Below are positions 1 through 10,598 of a DNA stretch of 64,000 nt, in pieces. Made by a program: the position numbers and the translations under genes. Location of the stretch: contig NZ_FNPW01000002.1 in the NCBI RefSeq assembly GCF_900107395.1, forward strand, positions 124,001-188,000, read 5' to 3'. This DNA comes from Pseudomonas sp. NFIX28. GTDB lineage: Bacteria; Pseudomonadota; Gammaproteobacteria; Pseudomonadales; Pseudomonadaceae. The first letter of the stretch is position 1. Every line of letters begins with the position of its first letter. Under the pieces are notes generated by a model. It was not told the DNA's origin, searched no databases, and saw only the letters and a list, made by a program, of their open reading frames with translations.

Positions 1-271
1 GCCGATCGCGAGATATCCCCAGGCTGCTATGTCCCCCATCTGCCAGTTCGACCTGACCGAATACCGTACAAGCGGGCTGCTCGTACTGGATTACCGGCAA
101 CAAACGAGCACTGCGAAACGAACGAGCAAGCCCCAACAGATGGATGGCTTCCAGCACGCTGGTTTTGCCGCTGCCGTTGGCGCCGTAAAGGAGATTGATG
201 CGGGGAGAGGGGGAGAAGGTCACCGGGTGCAGATTGCGCACCCCGGTGACCGAGACGCGACTGAGGGACAT
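1..271 (-). CDS. recF: DNA replication and repair protein RecF, N-terminal part (cut by window edge)
   Basis: RecF is an SMC-like ATPase that loads RecA at gapped DNA. The visible 90 residues begin [17 protein letters not shown] and contain the Walker A motif GANGSGKTS at about residues 31-39, followed by the conserved helix [13 protein letters not shown]. The ATG reads on the minus strand from 271, 20 bases downstream of the dnaN stop, as in the usual dnaA-dnaN-recF-gyrB operon. The rest of the gene lies outside the window, so its C-terminal ABC signature cannot be checked. Confidence 0.93.
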   Translation of the reverse strand, partial: MSLSRVSVTGVRNLHPVTFSPSPRINLLYGANGSGKTSVLEAIHLLGLARSFRSARLLPVIQYEQPACTVFGQVELADGGHSSLGISRDR

Positions 272-291
272 CTAGCTTCTGCTGAGCATGA

Positions 292-1395
292 TTACAGGCG
301 CATCGGCATGACAACGTAAGCCGAGTCGTCGTTGTCAGATTCCTGCACCAGCGCACTGCTGTTGGAATCGGACAGGATCAGGCGTACCTGTTCGGTGGTC
401 ATCACGCCCAGCACGTCGAGCAGGTAGCTGACGTTGAAGCCGATCTCCAGCGAACCGCCGTTGTATTCCACGCCTACTTCTTCTTCCGCTTCTTCCTGCT
501 CCGGGTTGTTCGCCTGGATTTTCAGCTGACCGTTGGCCAGTTGCAGGCGGATACCGCGGTACTTCTCGTTGGACAGAATCGCGGTACGGCTGAAGGCTTC
601 ACGCAGCGCCTGGCGGTCGCCCAATACCAGCTTGTCACCGCCCTTCGGCAGTACGCGCTCGTAGTCGGGGAACTTGCCGTCGACCAGCTTGGAAGTGAAG
701 GTGAACTCGCCGGTGGTCGCACGGATGTGGTGTTGACCCAGCACGATGCTGACGTTGCCGTCCGGCTCGGTGAGCAGGCGGGCCAGTTCCAGGATGCCTT
801 TGCGCGGCACGATCACCTGGTGGCGATCCGGCTGACCAATATCGGCCTGCATCGAGCACATGGCCAGGCGGTGACCGTCGGTGGCCACGGCGCGGATGAT
901 GCCGGCGGAGACTTCCAGCAGCATGCCGTTGAGGTAATAACGCACGTCCTGTTGAGCCATGGCGAAGCTGGTGCGCTCGATCAGGCGACGCAGCTTGCTC
1001 TGCTCCAGCTGGCAAGTCAGCGAGCCCGGGCCTTCTTCCACGGTCGGGAAATCGTTGGCCGGCAGAGTGGACAAGGTAAAGCGGCTACGGCCAGCCTTGA
1101 CCACCAGCTTTTGCTCGTCGACCTTGATGTCGATCAGGGCATCGTTCGGCAGGCTCTTGCAGATGTCCATCAGCTTACGTGCCGGGACAGTGATCTCGCC
1201 TGGCTCCGCCGGCTCTTCCAGCTGCACGCGACCGACCAGTTCGACTTCCAGGTCGGTACCGGTCAGCGACAGTTGCTGGCCTTCGACAACCAACAGCACG
1301 TTGGAAAGTACCGGCAAGGTCTGACGACGTTCGACGACGCCGGCGACCAGTTGCAGGGGTTTCAACAGGGCTTCGCGTTGAATGGTGAAATGCAT
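292..1395 (-). CDS. dnaN: DNA polymerase III beta subunit (sliding clamp)
   Basis: Encodes the ring-shaped processivity clamp that tethers DNA polymerase III to DNA. The 367-residue product starts MHFTIQREALLKPLQ and ends in the family's C-terminal VMPMRL, at the length normal for proteobacterial DnaN. Three clamp domains of about 120 residues each fit the length. It lies 38 bases downstream of dnaA and 20 bases before recF on the same strand, consistent with cotranscription. Confidence 0.97.
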   Translation of the reverse strand: MHFTIQREALLKPLQLVAGVVERRQTLPVLSNVLLVVEGQQLSLTGTDLEVELVGRVQLEEPAEPGEITVPARKLMDICKSLPNDALIDIKVDEQKLVVKAGRSRFTLSTLPANDFPTVEEGPGSLTCQLEQSKLRRLIERTSFAMAQQDVRYYLNGMLLEVSAGIIRAVATDGHRLAMCSMQADIGQPDRHQVIVPRKGILELARLLTEPDGNVSIVLGQHHIRATTGEFTFTSKLVDGKFPDYERVLPKGGDKLVLGDRQALREAFSRTAILSNEKYRGIRLQLANGQLKIQANNPEQEEAEEEVGVEYNGGSLEIGFNVSYLLDVLGVMTTEQVRLILSDSNSSALVQESDNDDSAYVVMPMRL

Positions 1396-1433
1396 GGTCT
1401 AGTCCCTTGCCTTAATAAGCTGCGCTGGAGTCA

Positions 1434-2954
1434 TCAAGTGGTCAGAGTACGCAGCAGGTTCTTGTAGTCCTCGCGGATGTCCGCGTCGGATTCCTTAAGT
1501 TCATTGATCTTGCGGCATGCGTGCAAGACCGTGGTGTGGTCGCGGCCGCCAAACACATCGCCGATTTCCGGCAGGCTATGGTTGGTCAGTTCCTTGGACA
1601 AGGCCATGGCCACCTGACGCGGCCGCGCGACCGAGCGCGAGCGCCGCTTGGACAGCAGATCGGAGATCTTGATCTTGTAGTACTCGGCGACTGTGCGCTG
1701 AATGTTATCCACAGAGACCAATTTGTCCTGCAGGGCCAGCAGGTCTTTCAGCGACTCACGAATCAGCTCGATGGTGATGTCGCGCCCCATGAAGTGCGAG
1801 TGGGCGATGACGCGCTTGAGCGCACCTTCCAGTTCACGCACGTTGGAGCGAATCCGCTGGGCAATGAAGAACGCCGCATCGTGAGGCAGTTCGACTTTGG
1901 CCTGGTCGGCTTTCTTCATCAGGATCGCGACGCGGGTTTCCAGTTCCGGTGGCTCTACCGCCACTGTCAGGCCCCAGCCGAAACGTGATTTCAGGCGTTC
2001 TTCCAGGCCTTCGATCTCCTTCGGATAGCGGTCACTGGTGAGAATCACCTGTTGGCCGCCTTCGAGCAGGGCGTTGAAGGTGTGGAAAAACTCTTCCTGG
2101 GAACGCTCCTTGCGGGCGAAGAACTGGATATCGTCGATCAGCAATGCATCCACCGAACGGTAGAAGCGCTTGAATTCGTTGATGGCGTTGAGTTGCAGCG
2201 CCTTGACCATGTCCGCGACGAAGCGCTCGGAATGCAGGTACACGACCTTGGCATTCGGATTCTTCTTTAATAGATGGTTACCCACAGCATGCATCAAGTG
2301 GGTCTTACCCAAACCTACGCCACCATAAAGGAAGAGCGGGTTGTAACCGTGCTTGGGGTTGTCGGCTACCTGCCAGGCCGCAGCACGGGCCAGCTGGTTG
2401 GACTTACCTTCCACAAAGTTTTCGAACGTGAAGGTGCGGTTCAGGTAACTGGTGTGCTTGAGCGCACCTTCTACCTGGACGGTGCGCTGTTCGGCGCGCA
2501 CTGGAGCCTGTTGCGAACTGGCCCCCGCCATTGGGTCGAAGCTGTCACGAGAGGGTTCTTCGCTGACCTCGGCAATCTTCTGGGTCGCCGGTTTAGTCGG
2601 AGCGGCCGGAGCCGGCGTAGCAACCGGGGCGGCAGCGGCTGCCTGCTGAACCTGAGAGGCAACGGCGGCGGCCAATGGCGCATTGGGTGCCGCACGAGGA
2701 GCGGAACTGCGTTTGCTGCCTATTAATAAGGAAAGCGCCGGCGCCATGCCATTGCCATGCTCATCCAGCAGCTCGAGCACACGGCCCAGGTACTTTTCGT
2801 TGACCCAATCGAGAACAAAACGATTCGGTGCGTAGACACGCAACTCGTCGCCTTCGGCTTCGACCTGTAGCGGACGGATCCAAGTGTTGAATTGCTGGGC
2901 AGGCAGCTCATCACGCAGAAGCTCCACGCACTGCTGCCAAAGTTCCACTGACAC
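1434..2954 (-). CDS. dnaA: Chromosomal replication initiator DnaA
   Basis: AAA+ protein that binds DnaA boxes and opens oriC. The 506 residues show domain I (1-80, begins [13 protein letters not shown]), a long Ala/Pro-rich linker (about 85-165), the ATPase domain with Walker [10 protein letters not shown] at 211-219 and Walker [11 protein letters not shown], and a C-terminal DNA-binding domain with the signature [15 protein letters not shown]. The Ala/Pro linker is longer than in E. coli, as is usual in pseudomonads. A perfect DnaA box (1705-1713) lies inside the coding sequence. The gene reads away from the oriC region at 2955-3521, which probably contains its autoregulated promoter. Confidence 0.98.
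   Translation of the reverse strand: MSVELWQQCVELLRDELPAQQFNTWIRPLQVEAEGDELRVYAPNRFVLDWVNEKYLGRVLELLDEHGNGMAPALSLLIGSKRSSAPRAAPNAPLAAAVASQVQQAAAAAPVATPAPAAPTKPATQKIAEVSEEPSRDSFDPMAGASSQQAPVRAEQRTVQVEGALKHTSYLNRTFTFENFVEGKSNQLARAAAWQVADNPKHGYNPLFLYGGVGLGKTHLMHAVGNHLLKKNPNAKVVYLHSERFVADMVKALQLNAINEFKRFYRSVDALLIDDIQFFARKERSQEEFFHTFNALLEGGQQVILTSDRYPKEIEGLEERLKSRFGWGLTVAVEPPELETRVAILMKKADQAKVELPHDAAFFIAQRIRSNVRELEGALKRVIAHSHFMGRDITIELIRESLKDLLALQDKLVSVDNIQRTVAEYYKIKISDLLSKRRSRSVARPRQVAMALSKELTNHSLPEIGDVFGGRDHTTVLHACRKINELKESDADIREDYKNLLRTLTT
1705..1713 (+). promoter_or_regulatory. DnaA box inside dnaA
   Basis: Perfect TTATCCACA within the dnaA coding sequence. It is one of many perfect boxes dispersed over the first 24 kb and could titrate DnaA. 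Confidence 0.5.
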
Positions 2955-3430
2955 GGATATCCCCTAAGTTGAAAGCCGGTGAGGCAAAAACAAGCCGCCA
3001 TTGTAGCGACCAGACGCCCACTTATCCACATGTAGGTTGATCACAGGCCACTACGAATCAACGCTTTATCCCGAAAAAACACGACCAATGGTATGTGCAT
3101 AAGCTCTGTGGATAACCGCCCCTGAGGGCTTTGCACAACTGGGGGCGAAACTCAGTGGATAACCCGCCTGTGGATAACTAGCCTTTCCACACACAGCTTT
3201 TCCGATAGCGCAGCACAGGCAGAACACCGCTTCTCGACAGTGTTGTCATTCTCTGTACAGTACGTTCTATAAGGGCTGAATGCAGTTATCCACAGATGGG
3301 CAGGGCCCTAGCCTTTATAAGCTTTACAGAAAAGCTTTAAATAATTCCCTTCTTTATTTCTATATCTGGCTGACCTGGTTCTTCGGCTCGCTGAGCGGAC
3401 ATACCCAGATAAAGGAAAAGCTGGTTGGAA
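2955..3430. other. oriC: Replication origin oriC (dnaA-rpmH intergenic region)
   Basis: The dnaA-rpmH spacer holds four perfect DnaA boxes: TTATCCACA at 3022-3030 and 3286-3294, and TGTGGATAA at 3107-3115 and 3169-3177. A one-mismatch box AGTGGATAA lies at 3154-3162. Next to the last box is an AT-rich stretch (about 3315-3370) with short A/T runs that would suit a DNA unwinding element. This position and box arrangement match the experimentally defined pseudomonad oriC. The dnaA promoter probably also lies here, but I could not assign its -35/-10 with confidence. Confidence 0.9.
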
Positions 3431-3431
3431 A

Positions 3432-3460
3432 TTGACCTAGAGGCTTGCTTTCTCTAGAAT
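3432..3460 (+). promoter_or_regulatory. Sigma-70 promoter of rpmH
   Basis: TTGACC at 3432-3437 and TAGAAT at 3455-3460 are separated by exactly 17 bases. They lie about 60 bases before the rpmH start, on the oriC edge, where the strong rpmH promoter is expected. Confidence 0.75.
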
Positions 3461-3521
3461 CGCCGATCTCTTAAAACGGGGGCCATTCCGGCCCGTTGTG
3501 GACGAACCAGGTAACACGACA

Positions 3522-3656
3522 ATGAAACGTACTTTCCAACCAAGCACTATCAAACGCGCTCGTACCCACGGTTTCCGTGCTCGCATGGCTACCAAGAACG
3601 GTCGTGCCGTCCTGTCGCGTCGTCGCGCCAAAGGTCGTGCGCGTCTGGCAGTTTGA
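3522..3656 (+). CDS. rpmH: 50S ribosomal protein L34
   Basis: A 44-residue, highly basic protein (starts [19 protein letters not shown], ends KGRARLAV) that is the universal bL34 component of the large ribosomal subunit. Length and sequence are typical. It is first in the rpmH-rnpA-yidD-yidC run and has a clear sigma-70 promoter at 3432-3460. Confidence 0.98.
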   Translation: MKRTFQPSTIKRARTHGFRARMATKNGRAVLSRRRAKGRARLAV

Positions 3657-3672
3657 TACTCCGGCACTGGAG

Positions 3673-4074
3673 GTGAGTCAGGACTTCAGTCGGGAAAAGC
3701 GTCTGCTTACTCCCCGGCATTTCAAGGCAGTCTTTGACTCCCCTACCGGCAAGGTTCCGGGGAAAAATCTCCTGCTCCTTGTGCGCGACAACGATCTGGA
3801 TCACCCCCGTCTGGGGCTGGTTATCGGAAAAAAGAGCGTCAAGCTCTCCGTTGAGCGCAATCGTCTCAAACGTCTGATGCGCGAATCGTTTCGCCTGCAC
3901 CAGGATTCTCTGGTCGGCTGGGACATCGTTGTCGTCGCGCGCAAAGGTTTGGGCGATGTAGAAAACCCCGAATTGATTCAGCATTTCGACAAACTCTGGA
4001 AGCGTCTGGCCCGTAACAAGCCGGCACCAGCAGTCAAAACCGAAACTGTAGGGGTAGACAGCCCGAATGCGTAA
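3673..4074 (+). CDS. rnpA: Ribonuclease P protein component
   Basis: Protein subunit of RNase P, which helps the catalytic RNA mature tRNA 5' ends. The 133-residue product contains the RNR signature [14 protein letters not shown] at about residues 58-71 and the conserved region [11 protein letters not shown] chose the GTG at 3673 because homologues begin with SQDF/SRDF followed by REKRLL. The open frame extends upstream to 3577, but that part overlaps rpmH and is not conserved. The GGAG just before the GTG is unusually close, so the exact start is uncertain. It lies 16 bases after rpmH and overlaps yidD by 8 bases. Confidence 0.93.
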   Translation: MSQDFSREKRLLTPRHFKAVFDSPTGKVPGKNLLLLVRDNDLDHPRLGLVIGKKSVKLSVERNRLKRLMRESFRLHQDSLVGWDIVVVARKGLGDVENPELIQHFDKLWKRLARNKPAPAVKTETVGVDSPNA

Positions 4075-4312
4075 ACTGGCACTCGTTCCGATCCAGTTTT
4101 ATCGCTACGCCATTAGTCCCCTGATGGCCAGTCACTGTCGTTTCTACCCCAGCTGTTCCTGCTACGCGTATGAAGCCATTGAAAATCATGGCCTTCTGCG
4201 CGGTGGCTGGCTGACCTTTCGTCGTTTAGGTCGCTGTCATCCGTGGAATCCCGGTGGTTATGACCCGGTTCCACCTATCCCTACCTCCCGTTCTTCTTCG
4301 ATGGCCGAGTAA
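4067..4312 (+). CDS. yidD: Membrane protein insertion efficiency factor YidD
   Basis: An 81-residue protein with the YidD core [16 protein letters not shown] and the RLGRCHPW block. YidD family members are small, membrane-associated, Cys-rich proteins that assist YidC/Sec-dependent insertion. It overlaps the end of rnpA by 8 bases and sits 2 bases before yidC, so translation of the three is probably coupled. Confidence 0.95.
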   Translation: MRKLALVPIQFYRYAISPLMASHCRFYPSCSCYAYEAIENHGLLRGGWLTFRRLGRCHPWNPGGYDPVPPIPTSRSSSMAE

Positions 4313-4314
4313 TC

Positions 4315-5997
4315 ATGGATATTAAACGCACGATCCTGATCGTCGCCCTGGCAATCGTGTCCTACGTCATGGTTCTTAAGTGGAACCAGGATTATGGCCA
4401 GGCTGCCCTGCCGACTCAGAATGTTGCTGCCAACACTGCCACTCCGGCTCTACCGGATACGCCTGTTGGTAACAATGCTTCCGCCAGTGCCGATGTACCC
4501 AACGCGAATACCGATACCAGCACCCCTACCGAAACTCCGGTAGCGGCAAGCAAAGACCTCATCCAGGTAAAAACGGATGTGCTCGATCTGGCTATCGATC
4601 CTCAAGGTGGTGATATCGCCCAGCTGAAGCTGCCGCTGTATCCACGTCGCCAGGACCATCCGGAAATTCCGTTCCAGCTGTTCGATAACGGTGGCGAGCG
4701 TACTTATCTGGCGCAAAGCGGCCTGACCGGCGTCAACGGTCCGGATGCCCGTCCTGCAGGACGCCCGGTTTACTCGGCCGAGAAAAAGACTTATCAACTG
4801 GCTAACGGCCAGAACCAGCTGAATGTCGACCTGAAATTCAGCGAAGCCGGCGTCAACTACATCAAGCGTTTCACCTTTACCCGCGGCCTGTACGATCTGA
4901 AAGTCACCTATCTGATCGACAACACCAGCGATAAGGCCTGGACTGGCAACCTGTTTGCCCAGCTCAAGCGCGACGCCAGCTCCGATCCTTCTTCCAGCAC
5001 CGCCACCGGCACCGCGACTTACCTGGGCGCTGCCCTGTGGACAAGTTCCGAGCCGTACAAAAAAGTGTCGATGAAAGATATCGACAAGGGCTCGCTGAAA
5101 GAATCCGTACAAGGTGGCTGGGTTGCCTGGCTGCAACACTACTTCGTGACCGCCTGGATTCCGGCGAAGAACGAAAGCAACGTGGTGCAGACCCGCAAGG
5201 ATAACCAAGGCAACTACATCATCGGTTTCACTGGCCCGGCGCTGACCGTTGCACCAGGTGCCAAGGCTGAAACCACCGCCACTCTGTACGCCGGTCCGAA
5301 AAGCCAGGCCGTGCTGAAAGAGTTGTCCCCAGGCCTGGAACTGACCGTCGACTACGGCATCCTGTGGTTCATTGCCCAGCCGATCTTCTGGCTGCTGCAA
5401 CATATCCACAGCATTGTGGGTAACTGGGGCTGGTCGATCATCTTCCTGACCATGCTGATCAAGGGGATTTTCTTCCCACTGTCGGCAGCCAGCTACAAAT
5501 CCATGGCCCGTATGCGTGCGGTAGCGCCGAAACTGGCCGCTCTGAAAGAGCAACATGGCGACGACCGGCAGAAAATGTCGCAAGCCATGATGGAGCTGTA
5601 CAAGAAGGAGAAGATCAATCCGCTGGGTGGTTGCTTGCCAATCCTCGTGCAGATGCCGGTGTTCCTGTCCTTGTACTGGGTACTCCTGGAAAGCGTGGAA
5701 ATGCGCCAGGCCCCGTTCATGCTGTGGATTACCGACCTGTCGATCAAGGATCCGTTCTTTATCCTGCCGATCATCATGGGCGCCACCATGTTCATCCAGC
5801 AGCAGCTGAACCCGACTCCTCCGGATCCGATGCAGGCCAAGGTGATGAAAATGATGCCAATCATCTTCACCTTCTTCTTCCTGTGGTTCCCGGCAGGCCT
5901 GGTGCTGTACTGGGTTGTGAACAACTGCCTGTCGATCGCACAACAGTGGTACATCACACGTAAGATCGAAGCTGCTACCAAGAAAGCAGCTGCCTGA
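4315..5997 (+). CDS. yidC: Membrane protein insertase YidC
   Basis: Insertase of the inner membrane, needed for proteins such as subunits a and c of ATP synthase, which are encoded downstream in this window. The 560 residues show the Gram-negative plan: an N-terminal membrane segment (about 5-22), a low-complexity Ala/Thr/Asn/Pro linker, a large periplasmic beta domain (about 75-340) and a C-terminal membrane core with the motif GGCLPILVQMPVFLSLYWVL. The conserved region WSIIFLTMLIKGIFFPLS includes the groove segment. A strong intrinsic terminator follows. Confidence 0.97.
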   Translation: MDIKRTILIVALAIVSYVMVLKWNQDYGQAALPTQNVAANTATPALPDTPVGNNASASADVPNANTDTSTPTETPVAASKDLIQVKTDVLDLAIDPQGGDIAQLKLPLYPRRQDHPEIPFQLFDNGGERTYLAQSGLTGVNGPDARPAGRPVYSAEKKTYQLANGQNQLNVDLKFSEAGVNYIKRFTFTRGLYDLKVTYLIDNTSDKAWTGNLFAQLKRDASSDPSSSTATGTATYLGAALWTSSEPYKKVSMKDIDKGSLKESVQGGWVAWLQHYFVTAWIPAKNESNVVQTRKDNQGNYIIGFTGPALTVAPGAKAETTATLYAGPKSQAVLKELSPGLELTVDYGILWFIAQPIFWLLQHIHSIVGNWGWSIIFLTMLIKGIFFPLSAASYKSMARMRAVAPKLAALKEQHGDDRQKMSQAMMELYKKEKINPLGGCLPILVQMPVFLSLYWVLLESVEMRQAPFMLWITDLSIKDPFFILPIIMGATMFIQQQLNPTPPDPMQAKVMKMMPIIFTFFFLWFPAGLVLYWVVNNCLSIAQQWYITRKIEAATKKAAA

Positions 5998-6019
5998 CCT
6001 ACGCTGTGGATAACCACTC

Positions 6020-6044
6020 AAAACGCCCCCTAGTGGGGCGTTTT
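6020..6044 (+). terminator. Intrinsic terminator after yidC
   Basis: A perfect 10-bp stem AAAACGCCCC / GGGGCGTTTT with a 5-base loop ends in a T run. It is nearly symmetrical, so it could act in both directions. A perfect DnaA box TGTGGATAA sits just upstream at 6005-6013. Confidence 0.9.
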
Positions 6045-6088
6045 GCTATCTGTCACTTTTGTCTGCCTCTTTATGTCTGGAGCGGGTT

Positions 6089-7459
6089 ATGAATGTCCCT
6101 CGTGAAACCATCGCAGCTGTAGCCACCGCCCAGGGGCGCGGTGGCGTGGGCATCGTGCGTATTTCCGGACCGTTGGCCAGCGTTGCCGCCAAGGCCATCA
6201 GCGGCCGCGAGCTGAAACCGCGTTATGCCCATTACGGACCGTTTCTTAGCGATCGGAATGAAGTCCTGGATGAGGGGATTGCCCTGTATTTCCCTGGGCC
6301 AAACTCCTTTACCGGCGAAGACGTACTGGAATTGCAGGGCCACGGCGGCCCGATTGTCCTGGACATGCTGTTGCAACGTTGCCTGCAGTTGGGATGCCGA
6401 CTGGCCCGGCCAGGGGAATTCAGCGAGCGCGCCTTCCTCAATGACAAGCTCGACCTGGCCCAGGCCGAAGCCATCGCCGACCTGATCGAGGCCAGTTCCG
6501 CACAGGCCGCGCGCAATGCGTTGCGCTCTTTGCAGGGGGCATTCTCCAAGCGTGTGCATAACCTGACCGAGCAACTGATCGCATTGCGCATTTACGTCGA
6601 GGCGGCCATCGATTTTCCCGAGGAAGAAATCGATTTCCTCGCCGACGGCCACGTCCTGCAGATGCTCGACACCGTGCGCGATGAGTTATCCACCGTGGTC
6701 CGCGAAGCTGGGCAGGGCGCCTTGCTGCGCGACGGCATGACCGTGGTCATCGCCGGGCGGCCGAATGCCGGCAAATCCAGCCTGCTCAATGCCCTGGCCG
6801 GACGCGAAGCAGCGATCGTTACCGAGATCGCCGGCACCACCCGGGATGTGCTGCGCGAACATATCCACATCGACGGCATGCCGCTGCACGTTGTGGATAC
6901 CGCGGGGCTGCGCGATACCGAGGACCAGGTGGAAAAGATCGGAGTGGAACGTGCCCTCAAGGCTATCGGCGAGGCCGATCGCGTATTGCTGGTAGTCGAC
7001 GCCACCGCTCCGGAAGCGACGGATCCTTTTGCCTTGTGGCCGGAGTTCCTGGAACAGCGTCCGGATCCGGCGAAAGTCACCCTGATCCGCAACAAGGCCG
7101 ACTTGACCAATGAAGCGATCGCTTTGGAAGTCAGCGACGATGGCCACGTCACGATCAGCCTGAGCGCCAAGGCGGGTGGCGAGGGTCTGGAGCTGTTGCG
7201 TGAACACCTCAAAGCCTGCATGGGTTATGAACAGACCTCCGAAAGCAGCTTCAGCGCACGCCGGCGTCACCTGGAAGCCCTGCATCACGCCAGTGAAGCG
7301 CTTGAACATGGCCGTTCGCAACTGACCCTCGCCGGCGCGGGCGAGCTGCTGGCGGAAGATTTGCGCCAGGCACAGCAGTCACTGGGGGAAATTACCGGCG
7401 CTTTCAGCTCGGACGACCTGCTGGGCCGGATCTTCTCCAGCTTCTGTATCGGTAAATAA
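6089..7459 (+). CDS. mnmE: tRNA modification GTPase MnmE
   Basis: With MnmG it forms the complex that adds the carboxymethylaminomethyl group at U34 of certain tRNAs. The 456 residues show the N-terminal folate-binding domain (begins [19 protein letters not shown]), the G domain with G1 [10 protein letters not shown]3 DTAGLRDT and G4 NKAD, and the invariant C-terminal CIGK. The open frame runs upstream to 6059, but I chose ATG 6089 because it matches family N-termini and follows a GGAG-like site. Confidence 0.97.
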   Translation: MNVPRETIAAVATAQGRGGVGIVRISGPLASVAAKAISGRELKPRYAHYGPFLSDRNEVLDEGIALYFPGPNSFTGEDVLELQGHGGPIVLDMLLQRCLQLGCRLARPGEFSERAFLNDKLDLAQAEAIADLIEASSAQAARNALRSLQGAFSKRVHNLTEQLIALRIYVEAAIDFPEEEIDFLADGHVLQMLDTVRDELSTVVREAGQGALLRDGMTVVIAGRPNAGKSSLLNALAGREAAIVTEIAGTTRDVLREHIHIDGMPLHVVDTAGLRDTEDQVEKIGVERALKAIGEADRVLLVVDATAPEATDPFALWPEFLEQRPDPAKVTLIRNKADLTNEAIALEVSDDGHVTISLSAKAGGEGLELLREHLKACMGYEQTSESSFSARRRHLEALHHASEALEHGRSQLTLAGAGELLAEDLRQAQQSLGEITGAFSSDDLLGRIFSSFCIGK

Positions 7460-7470
7460 CCCGATCTTCT

Positions 7471-7495
7471 TGTAGGAGCCGTCGGTCGACGGCTC
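7471..7495. repeat. REP-like hairpin after mnmE
   Basis: TGTAGGAGC followed by a 9-bp stem (GAGCCGTCG / CGACGGCTC) with a 2-base centre. The TGTAGGAGC head is typical of Pseudomonas REP elements. It could also help end mnmE transcription, although no T run follows. Confidence 0.5.
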
Positions 7496-7499
7496 GATT

Positions 7500-7990
7500 A
7501 CGCGTGATACTCAAGGCCCTGCTCGCCTGCATCACGCGCAAACCAGCGCTATCCCCATCATTTTCGAATTTGCCGAGCGCCACCGAGCGTTCCGGCGGAT
7601 TTTTTGTGGGCGCCGTTTGGCTGTCCGAACCTTTTTCTGTGGATTAAGCTCTGTGAATAACTGCCCTTAGGCTCGGTTGATAACAGGGCGCAAAAAGTGA
7701 GGAAAACCCGCTCTGTGGATAACCGCTACTTTAATCCACAGGCTTACACCGGTTATCCAACGGCCTCCTGGCCACCTAACCACAGAGTTTTGAATCTCTG
7801 TACACATTGAAAACAAATGGCTGTATGAATCTATCCACAGATAGGTCGGTGCCTAAGAATAAACATAAAAACAAAGATTTAATAAATTTCTTTCTTTTTA
7901 ATTTCTATTGTCCGTGAGTCATCCACAGCTGGTTAAATTTTGTGCAAAGGGTTCTTTAGGAAGGGCGAAGACCCTATACTTGTCCGTTAG
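7500..7990. other. Second origin-like region between mnmE and mnmG
   Basis: A 578-base non-coding stretch separates mnmE and mnmG. It carries one perfect DnaA box (TGTGGATAA, 7714-7722) and several one-mismatch boxes: TGTGGATTA 7639-7647, TGTGAATAA 7652-7660 and CTATCCACA 7831-7839. Next comes an A/T-rich block of about 50 bases (7858-7910). Classic plasmid work in P. putida and P. aeruginosa found a second autonomously replicating fragment in the gidA-adjacent spacer. Whether this copy fires on the chromosome is not shown here. A possible -10 (TATACT, 7975-7980) for mnmG follows, with a poor -35. Confidence 0.6.
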
Positions 7991-8037
7991 CCCAAGAACC
8001 CATCCTTTTTTTACCCATATAAGCAGGCACGAGGTGC

Positions 8038-9939
8038 GTGGTGGATTTCCCTTCCCGTTTTGAAGTGATCGTCATCGGCGGCGGTCATGCCGGTACCGAG
8101 GCAGCACTTGCATCAGCGCGCATGGGGGCAAAAACCCTGTTGCTGACGCACAACGTGGAAACCCTCGGAGCAATGAGCTGCAACCCCGCAATTGGCGGGA
8201 TCGGCAAAAGCCATTTGGTCAAGGAAATCGACGCCCTCGGCGGCGCGATGGCCATGGCTACCGATAAAGGTGGTATTCAGTTTCGGGTGTTGAACAGCCG
8301 CAAAGGCCCGGCCGTGCGCGCTACTCGCGCCCAGGCCGACCGTATCCTGTACAAGGCCGCTGTCCGCGAAACCCTGGAAAACCAGCCGAACCTGTGGATA
8401 TTTCAACAGGCAGCGGACGACCTGATCGTCGAGCAGGACCAGGTCCGCGGCGTAGTGACCCAAATGGGCCTGCGTTTCTTCGCCGAGTCCGTGGTGTTGA
8501 CCACTGGTACCTTCCTCGGCGGACTTATCCACATTGGTTTGCAGAATTACTCCGGTGGTCGTGCCGGTGATCCGCCGTCTATTGCTCTGGCTCGCCGTCT
8601 GCGCGAACTGCCTCTGCGTGTCGGCCGCCTGAAAACCGGTACACCACCGCGCATCGATGGCCGGTCTGTGGATTTCTCGGTGATGACCGAGCAACCGGGC
8701 GATACGCCGATCCCGGTCATGTCTTTCCTGGGCAACAAGGAACAGCATCCGCGGCAGGTCAGTTGCTGGATTACTCATACCAATGCGCGGACTCACGAAA
8801 TCATCGCTGCAAACCTCGACCGTTCGCCGATGTATTCCGATGCCGGGATGATTGAGGGCATTGGCCCGCGCTACTGCCCGTCGATCGAAGACAAGATCCA
8901 TCGCTTTGCCGACAAGGAAAGCCACCAGGTCTTCATCGAGCCGGAAGGCCTGACTACTCACGAGCTGTATCCGAACGGGATATCCACAAGCCTGCCGTTC
9001 GATGTGCAGTTGCAGATCGTGCAATCGATCCGCGGCATGGAAAACGCCCACATCGTGCGTCCCGGCTATGCCATCGAGTACGACTACTTCGACCCGCGCG
9101 ACCTGAAATACAGCCTGGAAACCAAAGTGATCGGCGGCCTGTTCTTTGCCGGCCAGATCAACGGCACCACCGGTTACGAAGAAGCCGGCGCCCAAGGCTT
9201 GCTCGCCGGGGCCAACGCCGCATTGCGCGCGCAGGGCAAAGACAGCTGGTGCCCGCGTCGCGATGAAGCCTACATCGGAGTGTTGGTCGACGACCTGATT
9301 ACCCTGGGAACCCAGGAACCGTATCGGATGTTCACATCCCGCGCCGAATATCGGCTGATCCTTCGCGAAGACAACGCCGACCTGCGCCTGACTGAAAAAG
9401 GTCGGGAACTGGGCCTGGTGGACGATGTCCGTTGGGCTGCGTTCTGCAAGAAGCGCGAAGGCATTGCCCTGGAAGAGCAACGCCTGAAAAGCACCTGGGT
9501 ACGCCCGGGCACCGAGCAGGGGGATGCGATCGCCGAGAAGTTCGGCACGCCGCTGACCCATGAGTACAACTTGTTGAACCTGCTGAGCCGTCCGGAAATC
9601 GACTACGCTGGTCTGGTCGAAGTGACCGGGCAGGGTGCGGAAGATCCCCAGGTCGCCGAGCAGGTCGAGATCAAGACCAAGTACGCCGGCTACATCGATC
9701 GCCAGCAGGATGAAATTGCTCGTCTGCGGGCTAGCGAAGACACCAAGCTGCCTGTGGATATCGACTACAGCACCATCTCCGGCCTCTCGAAAGAGATCCA
9801 GAGCAAGCTCGGCGCGACTCGTCCAGAAACCCTGGGCCAGGCTTCGCGGATTCCGGGCGTGACCCCGGCAGCGATTTCGCTGTTGATGATTCATTTGAAA
9901 AAACGCGGCGCGGGCCGTCAGTTGGAGCAAAGCGCTTGA
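8038..9939 (+). CDS. mnmG: tRNA uridine-5-carboxymethylaminomethyl modification enzyme MnmG
   Basis: FAD-dependent partner of MnmE in wobble uridine modification. The 633-residue protein begins with the dinucleotide-binding motif [14 protein letters not shown] and has the conserved [20 protein letters not shown] and [18 protein letters not shown] blocks. Two adjacent GTG codons (8038 and 8041) are possible starts. The GAGG at 8031-8034 is better spaced for 8041, so the true start may be one codon later. The stop overlaps the rsmG start. Confidence 0.96.
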   Translation: MVDFPSRFEVIVIGGGHAGTEAALASARMGAKTLLLTHNVETLGAMSCNPAIGGIGKSHLVKEIDALGGAMAMATDKGGIQFRVLNSRKGPAVRATRAQADRILYKAAVRETLENQPNLWIFQQAADDLIVEQDQVRGVVTQMGLRFFAESVVLTTGTFLGGLIHIGLQNYSGGRAGDPPSIALARRLRELPLRVGRLKTGTPPRIDGRSVDFSVMTEQPGDTPIPVMSFLGNKEQHPRQVSCWITHTNARTHEIIAANLDRSPMYSDAGMIEGIGPRYCPSIEDKIHRFADKESHQVFIEPEGLTTHELYPNGISTSLPFDVQLQIVQSIRGMENAHIVRPGYAIEYDYFDPRDLKYSLETKVIGGLFFAGQINGTTGYEEAGAQGLLAGANAALRAQGKDSWCPRRDEAYIGVLVDDLITLGTQEPYRMFTSRAEYRLILREDNADLRLTEKGRELGLVDDVRWAAFCKKREGIALEEQRLKSTWVRPGTEQGDAIAEKFGTPLTHEYNLLNLLSRPEIDYAGLVEVTGQGAEDPQVAEQVEIKTKYAGYIDRQQDEIARLRASEDTKLPVDIDYSTISGLSKEIQSKLGATRPETLGQASRIPGVTPAAISLLMIHLKKRGAGRQLEQSA

Positions 9940-10580
9940 GTTCGCAGGTCACCTCGCAACATGCAGAAGAGTTATCCACAGGTGCTCGCCAACTCGGTGT
10001 CAACCTGACAGAAACCCAGCACGAACTGCTGCTGGGTTATCTGGCGCTGTTGATCAAATGGAACAAGGCCTACAACCTGACCGCCGTGCGCGATCCGGAT
10101 GAAATGGTCTCGCGGCACCTGCTCGACAGCCTGAGCGTGATGTCCTTCATCGAAAACGGTCGTTGGTTGGACGTTGGCAGTGGCGGCGGGATGCCGGGAA
10201 TTCCATTGGCTATCCTGTTTCCGGACTCGCAAGTGACCTGCCTGGACAGCAATGGCAAGAAAACCCGCTTCCTGACCCAGGTCAAACTCGAGCTGAAACT
10301 GGACAACCTGCAAGTTATCCACAGTCGCGTCGAAGCCTTCCAGCCGCAGCAGCCTTTCAACGGGATCATTTCCCGGGCATTCAGCAGCATGGAGAACTTC
10401 ACCAACTGGACTCGCCACCTGGGCGATCGCGACACACGTTGGCTGGCAATGAAGGGCGTTCATCCCGCCGATGAGCTGATAGCATTGCCGGCAGACTTCC
10501 ACCTCGATAGCGAACACGCCCTGGCCGTACCCGGTTGCCAAGGCCAACGCCATCTGCTGATACTGCGCCGCACGGCATGA
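9936..10580 (+). CDS. rsmG: 16S rRNA (guanine527-N7)-methyltransferase RsmG
   Basis: SAM-dependent methyltransferase acting on G527 of 16S rRNA; its loss gives low-level streptomycin resistance in several bacteria. The 214 residues contain the SAM-binding motif [16 protein letters not shown] and the upstream block [18 protein letters not shown]. Translation probably starts at a TTG that overlaps the mnmG stop (TTGA), giving [13 protein letters not shown] as in other pseudomonads. Two perfect DnaA boxes lie inside the gene (9972-9980 and 10315-10323). Confidence 0.95.
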   Translation: MSSQVTSQHAEELSTGARQLGVNLTETQHELLLGYLALLIKWNKAYNLTAVRDPDEMVSRHLLDSLSVMSFIENGRWLDVGSGGGMPGIPLAILFPDSQVTCLDSNGKKTRFLTQVKLELKLDNLQVIHSRVEAFQPQQPFNGIISRAFSSMENFTNWTRHLGDRDTRWLAMKGVHPADELIALPADFHLDSEHALAVPGCQGQRHLLILRRTA

Positions 10581-10598
10581 TTGGGAACACAAGCAAGA

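Noticed and set aside
541..1467. Long plus-strand frame opposite dnaN
   Set aside because: It is the mirror of the dnaN coding strand in GC-rich DNA; no family resemblance, and dnaN is certain. The same applies to the long antisense frames opposite yidC (4450-6021), mnmG (8113-9930), atpA (14736-16817), atpD, glmU and glmS.
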